Below are positions 8,641 through 17,416 of a stretch of 64,000 nt of DNA, in pieces; position 1 is the first letter of the stretch; the number at the start of each line of letters is the position of its first letter. Both the position numbers and the translations under genes were made by a program. The DNA comes from Streptomyces pseudovenezuelae (lineage in GTDB: Bacteria > Actinomycetota > Actinomycetes > Streptomycetales > Streptomycetaceae). The notes beneath the pieces were generated by a model that searched no databases, was not told where the DNA came from, and worked only from the letters and a program-made list of their open reading frames with translations. Location: contig NZ_JARXVH010000025.1 of NCBI RefSeq assembly GCF_029892565.1, positions 1-64,000 on the forward strand, in the 5' to 3' direction.

Positions 8641-11600
8641 GTGCGTACCCGAATACCAGCTCGTTGGGCGCCGCTCGTGGTGGCTCTCTCGGTAGCCCTG
8701 ACCGTGCCGGTCGCGTTGACGCCCGTCGCGGCTGCCGCGACGGGCGGTGGCCTGGGTAAGCCCGCAGTGGCCAAACCTCGCGTGAGCAAGGTCCAGGCGG
8801 TGACCGGCCTGGGTGCCAAGAAGGCTCGCGGCACGGTCGCCAAGGCCAAGGCGGCCAATGCCGCGCAGGCCAAGCGGGCAGCGGCGGAACAGAACGCGTC
8901 CTGGCCGACAGCGGCCGAGAGCACCGCGACGGTCCCGGGACAGGGGAAGGCGAAACTCACCGCCGGCGGACTGCCCGTGACCATCACCCAGTCCGGCGGC
9001 GACAAGGCTGTCTCGGGCCAGGCGCAGGTGCGCGTCCTGAGTCGTGAGGCCGTCAACGCTGCCGGTGTCAAGGGGGTTTTGCTCACCGCGGCTGCCGACG
9101 ATCCCGGCAGAGCCGAGGTGAGCGTGGACTACTCGGCGTTCGCGTCCGCCTACGGCGGCGGCTGGTCCGGCCGCCTGCGGCTGGTCCAACTGCCCGCCTG
9201 CGCCCTGACCACGCCCGAGAAGGCGGTGTGCCGGGTCCAGACCCCGCTTCGCTCACACAATGACATCTCCGGCCAGTCCGTCTCGGCCACAGTGAGCCTC
9301 GCCTCCAGCTCGACGGCAACCTCCAACCCGTCAAGCGCTTCCCGGACCTCGGCTGCCACCACCTCCGCGGCCACCGTCCTTGCGGTGACCGCGGCCTCCG
9401 GTGAATCCGCCTCCGGCTCGGGCAACTACTCCGCCTCGCCCCTGTCGTCCTCCTCCAGCTGGGAAGCGGGCAGCTCCTCCGGCGCGTTCACCTGGTCCTA
9501 CCCCCTGAGCACGCCCCCGGCCGCCGCGGGCCCCGCCCCCACCCTGTCGCTGTCGTACGACTCCGGCAGTTCGGACGGCAAGACGGCGTCCACGAACAAC
9601 CAGTCCACGCAGGTCGGTGAGGGCTTCGACATCACGTCCTCCTACGTCGAACGCTCCTACGGCGCCTGCGACGACGACGGCCAGGAAACCAAATACGACC
9701 AGTGCTGGAAGTACGACAACGCCTCAATCGTCCTCAACGGCAAGTCCAGCGAACTGGTCAAAGACGACACCAAGAAGGACGACACCAAGGAGGTGTGGCG
9801 GCTCAGCAACGACGACGCCTCCACCGTCACCCATTCCACCGGCGCCGACAATGACGACGACAACGGCGAGTACTGGACGGTGATCACGGGCAACGGCACG
9901 AAGTACGTCTTCGGCCTCGACAAGCTGAGCGGCGCCGACACCGAGCGGACCAACTCCGTGTGGACGGCCCCGGTCTACGGCGACGACCCCGACGAACCTG
10001 GCTACGACAAGGGTGACTCCTTCTCCGGCCGCTCCCTCACCCAGGCCTGGCGCTGGAACCTGGACTATGTCGAGGACCCGCTCGGCAACGCGATGACCTA
10101 CTGGTACACCGCCGAGACCAACCACTACGCCAAGAACGGCGCCGACACCGCCACTGCTGGGTACACCCGGGGCGGCTACCTCACCAAGATCCTTTACGGG
10201 CAGAACAAGGACACTCTGTTCAGCGGGGTCACCTCGGACAAGGTCACGTTCTCCTACGACGAGCGCTGCACCGCCTCCGACTGCTCCTCACTCACAGACT
10301 CCACCGCCGACAAATGGCCGGACGTTCCCTACGACTCCATCTGTGCCAAGGACGCGGACTGTGACGCCAAGAGCCCGGCCTTCTTCACCCGTAAGCGTCT
10401 GACGGGCATCGACACGTACGCATGGTCGGCCGCATCCAGTGCCTTCACCGCCGTCGACTCCTGGACGCTCGCCCAGACGTTCCTGGACGGCGGCGACCTT
10501 GTCGGCGACACCTCCGACCAGACACTGGCGCTGACGTCCATCAAGCACACCGGCAAAAACGGCACCGACATCGGCCTGGACCCGGTGACCTTCGGCTACC
10601 AGATGCGCGTCAACCGGGTCGACTCCAACGACGACGACATCCTCCCGCTGACCCGCCCGCGTATCGAGACGGTGACGTCCGAAACCGGCGCGATCACTAC
10701 CGTCACCCTCTCCGACCCGGAATGCGTACGCGGCTCCAACATGCCGGCCGCCGAGGACAACGACACCAAGAGCTGCTATCCGACGTACTGGCATATCAAC
10801 GGCGCCAGTGAATCGTCGCTCGACTGGTTCCACAAATACCGCGTGACAGCGGTCCTTTCCTCCGACCCCACCGGCCACAACGTCGGTGTCGAGCACGCCT
10901 ACAGCTACTCCGCCCCTGCCTGGCATTACAACGACGACCCGATCACCCCTGCCGACGAGCGCACCTGGTCTATCTGGCGGGGCTACGGCAAGGTCACTGT
11001 CACCGCCGGAGACTCCGACGGCACCCAGTCCAAGACGGTGTCGCTCTACCTCCAGGGCATGAACGGCGACAAGCAGAAGGACGGCACGACGCGTTCCGTC
11101 TCCGTCGCCGGCATCGACTTCACCGGCCTCGACGTGGCCGACCAGACCGACAGCGACCCGTACGCAGGCCAACTGCGCGAGCAGATCACCTACAACGGCT
11201 CAACGCCCGTGACGGTCACGGTCAACGACCCCTGGCTGAAGAGGACAGCCACCCAGCACAAGTCGTACGCCGACATCGAGGCGTACTACGTCCGCACCGC
11301 GAAGACCTACACCCACACCTACCTCACCGCCACGTCGAAGTGGCGCACCAGCGCCACCTCAACCACCGACTTCGACGACTACGGCATGCCCACCACGGTC
11401 TACGACGAGGGCGACACCGCCGTCACCGGCGACGAGACCTGCACCCGCACCTGGTACGCCCGCAACGACACCCTGGGCATCAACTCCCTGGTCTCCCGCA
11501 CCCGCAAGGTCGGCAGGGCCTGCTCGGTCGCCGAGACCTCCCTATCCCTGCCTGCCTCCGCCGCCACACGCGGTGACGTCCTCTCCGACACCGCGACTGT

Positions 11601-14600
11601 CTACGACACCGCCACCGCCACCGCTTGGACCTCTTCCCAGACCCCGACCAAGGGCGAGGTGACCTGGACCGGCCGCGCCTCCGCCTATCCGGCCACGGCC
11701 ACCAGCGGCGAGCGCTCCCCAAGTTCCTGGCAGACGCTCTCCAAGCTGACGTACGACACACTCGGCCGCGTCCTCACTTCCACCGACGCCGCCAGCAACA
11801 CCACGTACACGGTCTACACCCCCACCGCCGCCGGCCCCCTGACCAGGACCAAGGTCACCGATCCCAAGACCCAGATCGTCTATACCTACACCGACTACGC
11901 CCGGGGCACCCCCACCAAGGTCTACGACGCCAACAACAAGATCACCGAGAGCTCTTACGACGCCCTCGGCCGCAAGACCGCCACCTGGCTGCCCAACCGC
12001 TCCCGCTCGTTGTCGCAGAGCCCCAACTACACCTACGCCTACTTCGTCTCCAACGACGACCCGTCTTGGACGTCCACCTCGACACTCAAGGCCGACGGCA
12101 CCACGTACAACACCGCATACACGATCTACGACTCCATGCTGCGTACGCTCCAGACGCAGTCCCCAACGGCAGTTGGGGGCCAGCTGCTGACGGACACCCG
12201 GTACAACAGCCGGGGCCTTGCGTACGAGACGTACGCCGACATCTTCGACTCGACGGCGACACCATCCGGCGCTTACACCCGGGCGGAATACGGCGCGGCT
12301 CCCAAGCAGACCGAGACCGTCTTCGACGGCGCCGAGCGCCCCACGACGAACACCCTCCTGGTCTACGGCGTACAGAAATGGTCCACGTCCACTAGCTACA
12401 CCGGTGACTCCACCGCCACCACCGCAGTCTCCGGCGGCTCCGCGGCCCGCACCATCACCGACGCCCAGGGCCGGACGGTGGAGCGCCGCGAATACGCTGG
12501 CACGTCCCCGGCCGACACCGGCTACGGGGCCACCACGGGCGCCCCGTACACCTCCACCGCGTTCACCTACACCCGCGACGGCAAGCAGTCCACGATCACC
12601 GGCCCCGACAGCCAGTGGTCCTACACCTACGACCTCTTCGGCCGCCAGACCTCCGCCACCGATCCCGACAAGGGCACCGCCACCACCGGCTACACCAACC
12701 TCGACCAGGCCTCCTGGACCAAGGACGGAGCGAGCCGGGTCACCATCTACGCCTACGACACCCTGGGCCGGACCACCGACACCTGGAGCGCCGCAGCGAC
12801 CGCCGACCTGACCTCCACGCTGGAGGAACAGGTCGACGCGAACAAGCTCACCCACTACGCCTACGACACCCTGGCCAAGGGGCAGGTGGACTCCTCCACC
12901 CGCTATGTCGGCGGAGTCTCAGGCAGCGCCTACACCAAGCAGGTCACGGCATACGACAGCCTCTACCGCGCGAACACCACGCAACTGGTCCTGCCCGCCG
13001 GCGACTCCCTGGTCACCTCCGGCGCGGTCCCGTCCCGGACTTTGTCCTTCTCGACGTACTACAACATCGACGGCACCCAGCAGTACACCTCCGAGCCCGC
13101 CGCAGGCGGCCTCAGCGCTGAAACAATCAACAACGACTACAACGGGCTGGGCCTGCCCACCGCCGTCACCGGCACCACCGGCTACCTTCTCGGCGCCAGC
13201 TACTCCGCACTCGGCCAGACCGAACAGCTCACACTGGGCACGTCCACCGCGTCAGGCACCAAGAAGGCGTACATCACCAACAAGTACGAGGAGGGCACCG
13301 ACCGGCTGAAGGAGTCCTCGGTCACCGACCAGACCCACAGCTACCAACTGCAGGACCTCAACTACACCTACGACGACGCCGGCAACGTCACCGCCATCAG
13401 TGACCCCACGACCCTCGGCGGTACGGGCGCAGCCGACAACCAGTGCTACACCTACGACGGCTACCGCCGCCTGACCAACGCCTGGACCCCGTCCACGGCC
13501 GACTGCTTCACCACCGGCCGCACCACCGCCAACCTCGGCGGCGCCAGCCCGTACTGGACCTCCTACAGCTACACCGACTCCGGCCTGCGCTCGACCGAGA
13601 CCAGCCACACCACCAGCGCCACCACAACGAAGACCTACTGCTACAGCGCCACCAAGGTCCACCGGCTGACCACGACCACGACCGCCAGCACCTGCACCGG
13701 AGTCACCGCCTCCTACGGCTACGACGACACAGGCAACACCACAACCCGCTTGGACGGCACCACATCCCAGTCCCTGGCCTGGGACAACGAAAGCCGCCTG
13801 GCCAAGCTGGTCGAGGGCAGCAGCACGACCGGCTACGTCTACGACGCCGACGGAAGTCTGCTCATCCGCCGCAACACGGCGGGCGAGACCGTCCTCTACC
13901 TCGGCGCCACCGAGGTCCACCTCGACACCAGCACCGCCACCGCCAAGTACTGGGCCCAGCGCTACTATTCGGCCGGCTCGGCCACCATCGCGGTCCGCAG
14001 CAACAAGCCGGGCACGCCGACGCTCTCCTACCTCGCCGCAGACCAGCACGGCACGTCCAGCCTGGCCCTGGACGCCACCACACAGGCCGTGACCAAGCGC
14101 TACACCACCCCCTTCGGCGCCTCCCGCACAGGCGGCACCGGAACCTGGCCGGACGACAAGTCCTTCCTCGGCAAGACCGCTGACCCCTCCTCCGGCCTCA
14201 CCCACATCGGCGCCCGCGAATACGACCCGGTCCTCGGACGATTCATCAGCGTCGACCCACTCCTGGAAACCGACAAACCCCAGACACTCAACGGATACAC
14301 CTACAGCAACAACAACCCCGCGACCTTCTTCGATCCCGCAGGCAAGGGACTCGCCTGCGGCGGCAACTTCGCCGAAGGCTGCGGCAATGGCGTCGTCACC
14401 CACGGCGACGGAAGCAAGTCCAAGAACGGCCACCCGACAGGCGGCGGAACAGCACCGGGATATGGCGGCACCGCCCCCACCAGCAGCACCGGCGACACCA
14501 CCAGTACAGGGGACGACGGCGGGTTCCTCAACTTCGTGTCCGGCGTTGTAGACACCGCCATCAACTACGGCACCGCCATCCTCACCAATCCGGACGTCTT

Positions 14601-15165
14601 GCAGGGCGGCTTCGAGACAGCCGTCAGCATCTTCCTGATGAACGCCGGCGCTGAGATAACTGCCGGCGGAGCCCTGATCTGCACCACCATCGCCGGCTGC
14701 GTTGTCGGCGCTCCGGCAGCGGCGGGCGGCCTGGCCCTCGTAGGCGTTGGGGCGATGGGTGCCGCAGACGGCATCAACCGCATCGACAACGGCCTCAACA
14801 AGGCGCTCAACCAGGCACAGCAGAGCGGTGGCCAGTCAGCCGCGACTCCCGCTGGGGCACCCTCGTGGATTCCCAAATCTGCGACCAGCAAGGTGCCTAG
14901 CGAATTGGGACCTGGTAAGGCAACGAAGAAGGGCATAGGGTGGCGCTGGAATGATGGAAAGGGAAACGGTGTCAGGATCGACCAGGGAAACCCAAACAAC
15001 TCTCAGCCGTACCAACAGGTTGATCACGTGGTGATCAATTCGGGCGGGAAGATCATAGGCCGTGACGGTAACCCCATATCCGGCGACATCAAAACCAGTG
15101 CCTATGATGCGCACATCCCGTTGAATGACTGGCTCAAGTGGAAAACATGGAACTCGCCGACATGA
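8641..15165 (+). CDS. Rhs/YD-repeat polymorphic toxin with C-terminal toxin tip
   Basis: A 2174-residue secreted WapA/Rhs-type toxin. Residues 1-33 are a signal peptide. Next comes a Ser/Thr/Ala-rich region, then from about residue 280 a SpvB/Tc-like shell start (SSSGAFTWSYPL). Dozens of YD repeats follow (YDxxGR, e.g. YTYDLFGRQTSATDPDKGT). The conserved core end is ARE-YDPVLGRFISVDPLL near residue 1860. After it the variable tip has a Gly-rich linker, a hydrophobic segment (residues about 2000-2040) and an end domain with GWRW, QVDHVVINSGG, GRDGNPI and AHIPLNDW. The conserved His/Asp/Arg suggest an enzyme toxin, but I cannot name the family. The stop overlaps the immunity gene start. GTG start. 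Confidence 0.9.
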   Translation: MRTRIPARWAPLVVALSVALTVPVALTPVAAAATGGGLGKPAVAKPRVSKVQAVTGLGAKKARGTVAKAKAANAAQAKRAAAEQNASWPTAAESTATVPGQGKAKLTAGGLPVTITQSGGDKAVSGQAQVRVLSREAVNAAGVKGVLLTAAADDPGRAEVSVDYSAFASAYGGGWSGRLRLVQLPACALTTPEKAVCRVQTPLRSHNDISGQSVSATVSLASSSTATSNPSSASRTSAATTSAATVLAVTAASGESASGSGNYSASPLSSSSSWEAGSSSGAFTWSYPLSTPPAAAGPAPTLSLSYDSGSSDGKTASTNNQSTQVGEGFDITSSYVERSYGACDDDGQETKYDQCWKYDNASIVLNGKSSELVKDDTKKDDTKEVWRLSNDDASTVTHSTGADNDDDNGEYWTVITGNGTKYVFGLDKLSGADTERTNSVWTAPVYGDDPDEPGYDKGDSFSGRSLTQAWRWNLDYVEDPLGNAMTYWYTAETNHYAKNGADTATAGYTRGGYLTKILYGQNKDTLFSGVTSDKVTFSYDERCTASDCSSLTDSTADKWPDVPYDSICAKDADCDAKSPAFFTRKRLTGIDTYAWSAASSAFTAVDSWTLAQTFLDGGDLVGDTSDQTLALTSIKHTGKNGTDIGLDPVTFGYQMRVNRVDSNDDDILPLTRPRIETVTSETGAITTVTLSDPECVRGSNMPAAEDNDTKSCYPTYWHINGASESSLDWFHKYRVTAVLSSDPTGHNVGVEHAYSYSAPAWHYNDDPITPADERTWSIWRGYGKVTVTAGDSDGTQSKTVSLYLQGMNGDKQKDGTTRSVSVAGIDFTGLDVADQTDSDPYAGQLREQITYNGSTPVTVTVNDPWLKRTATQHKSYADIEAYYVRTAKTYTHTYLTATSKWRTSATSTTDFDDYGMPTTVYDEGDTAVTGDETCTRTWYARNDTLGINSLVSRTRKVGRACSVAETSLSLPASAATRGDVLSDTATVYDTATATAWTSSQTPTKGEVTWTGRASAYPATATSGERSPSSWQTLSKLTYDTLGRVLTSTDAASNTTYTVYTPTAAGPLTRTKVTDPKTQIVYTYTDYARGTPTKVYDANNKITESSYDALGRKTATWLPNRSRSLSQSPNYTYAYFVSNDDPSWTSTSTLKADGTTYNTAYTIYDSMLRTLQTQSPTAVGGQLLTDTRYNSRGLAYETYADIFDSTATPSGAYTRAEYGAAPKQTETVFDGAERPTTNTLLVYGVQKWSTSTSYTGDSTATTAVSGGSAARTITDAQGRTVERREYAGTSPADTGYGATTGAPYTSTAFTYTRDGKQSTITGPDSQWSYTYDLFGRQTSATDPDKGTATTGYTNLDQASWTKDGASRVTIYAYDTLGRTTDTWSAAATADLTSTLEEQVDANKLTHYAYDTLAKGQVDSSTRYVGGVSGSAYTKQVTAYDSLYRANTTQLVLPAGDSLVTSGAVPSRTLSFSTYYNIDGTQQYTSEPAAGGLSAETINNDYNGLGLPTAVTGTTGYLLGASYSALGQTEQLTLGTSTASGTKKAYITNKYEEGTDRLKESSVTDQTHSYQLQDLNYTYDDAGNVTAISDPTTLGGTGAADNQCYTYDGYRRLTNAWTPSTADCFTTGRTTANLGGASPYWTSYSYTDSGLRSTETSHTTSATTTKTYCYSATKVHRLTTTTTASTCTGVTASYGYDDTGNTTTRLDGTTSQSLAWDNESRLAKLVEGSSTTGYVYDADGSLLIRRNTAGETVLYLGATEVHLDTSTATAKYWAQRYYSAGSATIAVRSNKPGTPTLSYLAADQHGTSSLALDATTQAVTKRYTTPFGASRTGGTGTWPDDKSFLGKTADPSSGLTHIGAREYDPVLGRFISVDPLLETDKPQTLNGYTYSNNNPATFFDPAGKGLACGGNFAEGCGNGVVTHGDGSKSKNGHPTGGGTAPGYGGTAPTSSTGDTTSTGDDGGFLNFVSGVVDTAINYGTAILTNPDVLQGGFETAVSIFLMNAGAEITAGGALICTTIAGCVVGAPAAAGGLALVGVGAMGAADGINRIDNGLNKALNQAQQSGGQSAATPAGAPSWIPKSATSKVPSELGPGKATKKGIGWRWNDGKGNGVRIDQGNPNNSQPYQQVDHVVINSGGKIIGRDGNPISGDIKTSAYDAHIPLNDWLKWKTWNSPT
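14389..14474 (+). repeat. Rhs core/tip junction, copy 1
   Basis: An 86-base stretch encoding GVVTHGDGSKSKNGHPTGGG just after the Rhs core. It recurs at 15969-16054 with five base differences. Homology here would let the alternative tip replace the present one by recombination. Confidence 0.85.
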
Positions 15166-15533
15166 CAGACGTCGATTTCCCTGAAATGAGGGAAAATATC
15201 CTCTCCGCCGTGCGAGCGTTGAGTGATTCAGAGTATCAGGACCGGGTTTGGGTCCGTCGTGAATATCCACAGGAAGGATATTTCGACGATTTTAGTTTGA
15301 ACCTGAACATCCTCTTCGATGACACGCTTGTGCTGGAGGAACCTACATTGGCCCTGGGGAAAACTCTCAGGTCGCAAGAAGAGGTAGCCGCCATGACGGA
15401 ACTCGCTGAGAGGATCGAATTGGTGCTGAAGACGGAAGGATCTGACCGGTCTGACGCCGAGTATATGGAGTCACGTCACTGGCCAGGAGTGGTTGAGTCA
15501 GCGTCCAGGGCGTACCTGATCCTCACCGAGTAG
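15162..15533 (+). CDS. SCO4402-family-like immunity protein for the Rhs tip
   Basis: A 123-residue acidic soluble protein. The opening DVDFPEMRENILSAVRALSD, then YQDRVWVRREYPQEGYFDDF and the C-terminal HWPGVVESASRAY, match proteins I know as the SCO4402 family, seen next to polymorphic toxins. The ATG at 15162 overlaps the toxin stop (ATGA), which couples immunity to toxin synthesis and decides the start. An in-frame ATG at 15138 lies further inside the toxin gene. Role as cognate immunity is inferred from position. Confidence 0.75.
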   Translation: MTDVDFPEMRENILSAVRALSDSEYQDRVWVRREYPQEGYFDDFSLNLNILFDDTLVLEEPTLALGKTLRSQEEVAAMTELAERIELVLKTEGSDRSDAEYMESRHWPGVVESASRAYLILTE

Positions 15534-15968
15534 CTTGGCACTGGTCTGGTTGGGCCATGTCAGTGCTCGGTGGCTTCGAAGTCGATGTTGATGTCCGACT
15601 CAGCTCGGATTCTTCTTGGTGGTCCGCCGGTTCATCCGGCGGGCCGCTGCGGTTGCTGGTGCATATTGGCAGCCGAGTCGTCGTGATGCACCGAGTAGCC
15701 AATCAATGGAAGCCACGACAAGGAGCTCTTTGAACCACACCCAGCACGCCCGGGTGGGAGAACCATATGCAGGGCTCACCGCCTCCCGCGGAGCAGCGCA
15801 GGTCGCAGCAGCCGTCCTCACTCTGGAGTGGCGCTGAAAGAATCTCACTCTCCAGGAACGCCTGATCGCCGCTGGCTGAGGAGATGAGCGGGCTGTCTGG
15901 GGCAGGGCGCGGATGCGAGCCCCGGCGCCTGCAGGAGTTTCCCCGATGCAGAGGCGGCACAGTTCGAC
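15534..15968. other. Gap between main immunity gene and orphan cassette
   Basis: About 430 bases without a supported gene. It may hold decayed remains of another cassette, but the short frames present do not read like a known protein. Confidence 0.4.
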
Positions 15969-16054
15969 GGCGTTGTCACCCATGGCGACGGAAGCAAGTC
16001 CAAGAACGGCCACCCGACAGGCGGCGGAACAGCATCTGGATACGGCGGCACCGC
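15969..16054 (+). repeat. Rhs core/tip junction, copy 2 (orphan)
   Basis: A second copy of the 86-base junction at 14389-14474, 81 of 86 bases identical. It is in frame with the toxin module that follows and is not preceded by an Rhs core. This is the expected structure of a silent rhs tip cassette. Confidence 0.85.
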
Positions 16055-16094
16055 AAGGGTCACCAGCATTGGTAGCGACCTGTCCATCCCCACA

Positions 16095-16700
16095 TTGCCC
16101 ATCCAGGATTCCCTCACCTATGGTGGTGTGCCGTACGCGAATGTCGACGACATATTTGATGAAACGAAACTCGTAAGGGCATTCGCCTGGGCGCTCGGCG
16201 GCATTCTAAATCAGCTTACAAAAGAACCAGACACTTACACATTGTGCAGGCCTGATGGATCCCACTGTGAAGAAAAGGCTCCACTCACCGGAACCTTTGC
16301 GGGCGGCGGTGGGCTTCTGGGTGGTAGTCCCAAAGCCGGATCTGGGGAGAGTGCTGGACGGGCAGCGGAAAGGTACGGTAGGGGATACGAGGTCTACCTG
16401 GAGGAGAAACTTGGTGGCGGCGGAGTATTCTCCGAGAAGGGGCGCCAGTTTGATGGCGCGTATATAGATCCCGTGACCGGAAAGGGTACATGGCACGAAG
16501 CGAAGTCGGGAGAATTCTTCGAAAACACCCTCAAGAATCCTACAAGGTTGAGTAAATTCTACTCAACCGAGGGTCAGAAATTTGGGATAGCGAATGAGCG
16601 GGGAATCGACTACAGGGTAATATCCGAGAATCCCATTCCTGAGAAAATTAGCAACTGGCTGGACAAGAAAGGAATTCCGTGGGAAGTGATGTCAAGGTGA
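16095..16700 (+). CDS. Orphan Rhs toxin tip, restriction-endonuclease fold
   Basis: The readable frame runs from the duplicated Rhs junction (15969) to 16700, but a stop at 15885 cuts it off from any start. TTG at 16095 is the first weak start, so it is probably silent. The C-terminal domain shows a PD-(D/E)xK nuclease pattern: an upstream Arg-Gly helix (GRAAERYGRGYEVYLEEKL), then RQFDGAYID with the metal-binding Asp, then WHEAKSGEFFE with the E-x-K pair. It ends with a YRVISENPIP and WLDKKGIPW tail common in such toxins. An immunity gene follows 25 bases later. GC content is visibly lower than in the Rhs core. Confidence 0.65.
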   Translation: MPIQDSLTYGGVPYANVDDIFDETKLVRAFAWALGGILNQLTKEPDTYTLCRPDGSHCEEKAPLTGTFAGGGGLLGGSPKAGSGESAGRAAERYGRGYEVYLEEKLGGGGVFSEKGRQFDGAYIDPVTGKGTWHEAKSGEFFENTLKNPTRLSKFYSTEGQKFGIANERGIDYRVISENPIPEKISNWLDKKGIPWEVMSR

Positions 16701-16725
16701 ATTTTGTAATTGAGGAAGTGAAGGC

Positions 16726-17157
16726 GTGACTCGATCTGTAGATATCGACTTCGCATTCAAGAGGCCGATCGATGTTTCTGTAACGCTGCGCACCCTGCTG
16801 GCGGCGGGCATGAGATCATCGGATGCAGATGGAGTGGCCTATTTGATCGACGAAGACGGTATGTTCGACTGGCAGAGGTCGAAGAATGGCGGGCTAGATG
16901 AAGTCATCACTAGGATGGCGGATGCGCGGTGGAATGATCGGGTCGTCGGAATCACGCTGCTTTTCCCGGAGACGGACCATGGGGGTGACTTTCTATTTCA
17001 TCCAGGCCGTACATCTCTTTCCTGTGTGATTGGCATCAATCCGAGATACCTCCCAGGCTCATCTCGATTTTGCGACATGGGCTGGTACCTGGAGAGGCTG
17101 GTTCCCCTATTTGATCCACTGGGTCTCTCGGAGATTGAAGCGCGCGATTCCTCGTAG
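16726..17157 (+). CDS. Immunity protein for the orphan toxin tip
   Basis: A 143-residue acidic protein with GTG start preceded by a GAAGTGAAGG ribosome site. It has no signal or membrane segment. I do not recognise the family. Position directly after a nuclease-type toxin tip and small acidic character point to a cognate immunity protein. It has its own ribosome site, so it can be expressed even though the toxin module lacks a start, protecting the cell from kin that carry this tip. Codon use is less GC-biased than the neighbours. Confidence 0.6.
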   Translation: MTRSVDIDFAFKRPIDVSVTLRTLLAAGMRSSDADGVAYLIDEDGMFDWQRSKNGGLDEVITRMADARWNDRVVGITLLFPETDHGGDFLFHPGRTSLSCVIGINPRYLPGSSRFCDMGWYLERLVPLFDPLGLSEIEARDSS

Positions 17158-17416
17158 GCGGACTGGTGTGACTTCGAAGTGATCTGTCGATTGCGGAAAG
17201 TTATGATCTCATTTGTCGTACTCTTTCCGCGCGGTGTGGGTATCGAAGATTTCCGTGATCGACTGATCCCCCCCCGTGGGGTCTGTGCAAATTTTCGAGA
17301 TGGTCGGATCGCTGTGTCGTAAGCGGGTCTGTTGTTTGGGGTGAACAGACCCTTCAGTTGGAGATCAGCAGGCCCGCTGTAGTTCGTTGATCTCCTGGCC
17401 CGGGTAATCCCTGGAC

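Noticed and set aside
11542..12855. A 437-residue Gly/Val-rich reverse frame within the Rhs gene
   Set aside because: Low complexity and fully opposite the YD repeats; no ribosome site or motif.
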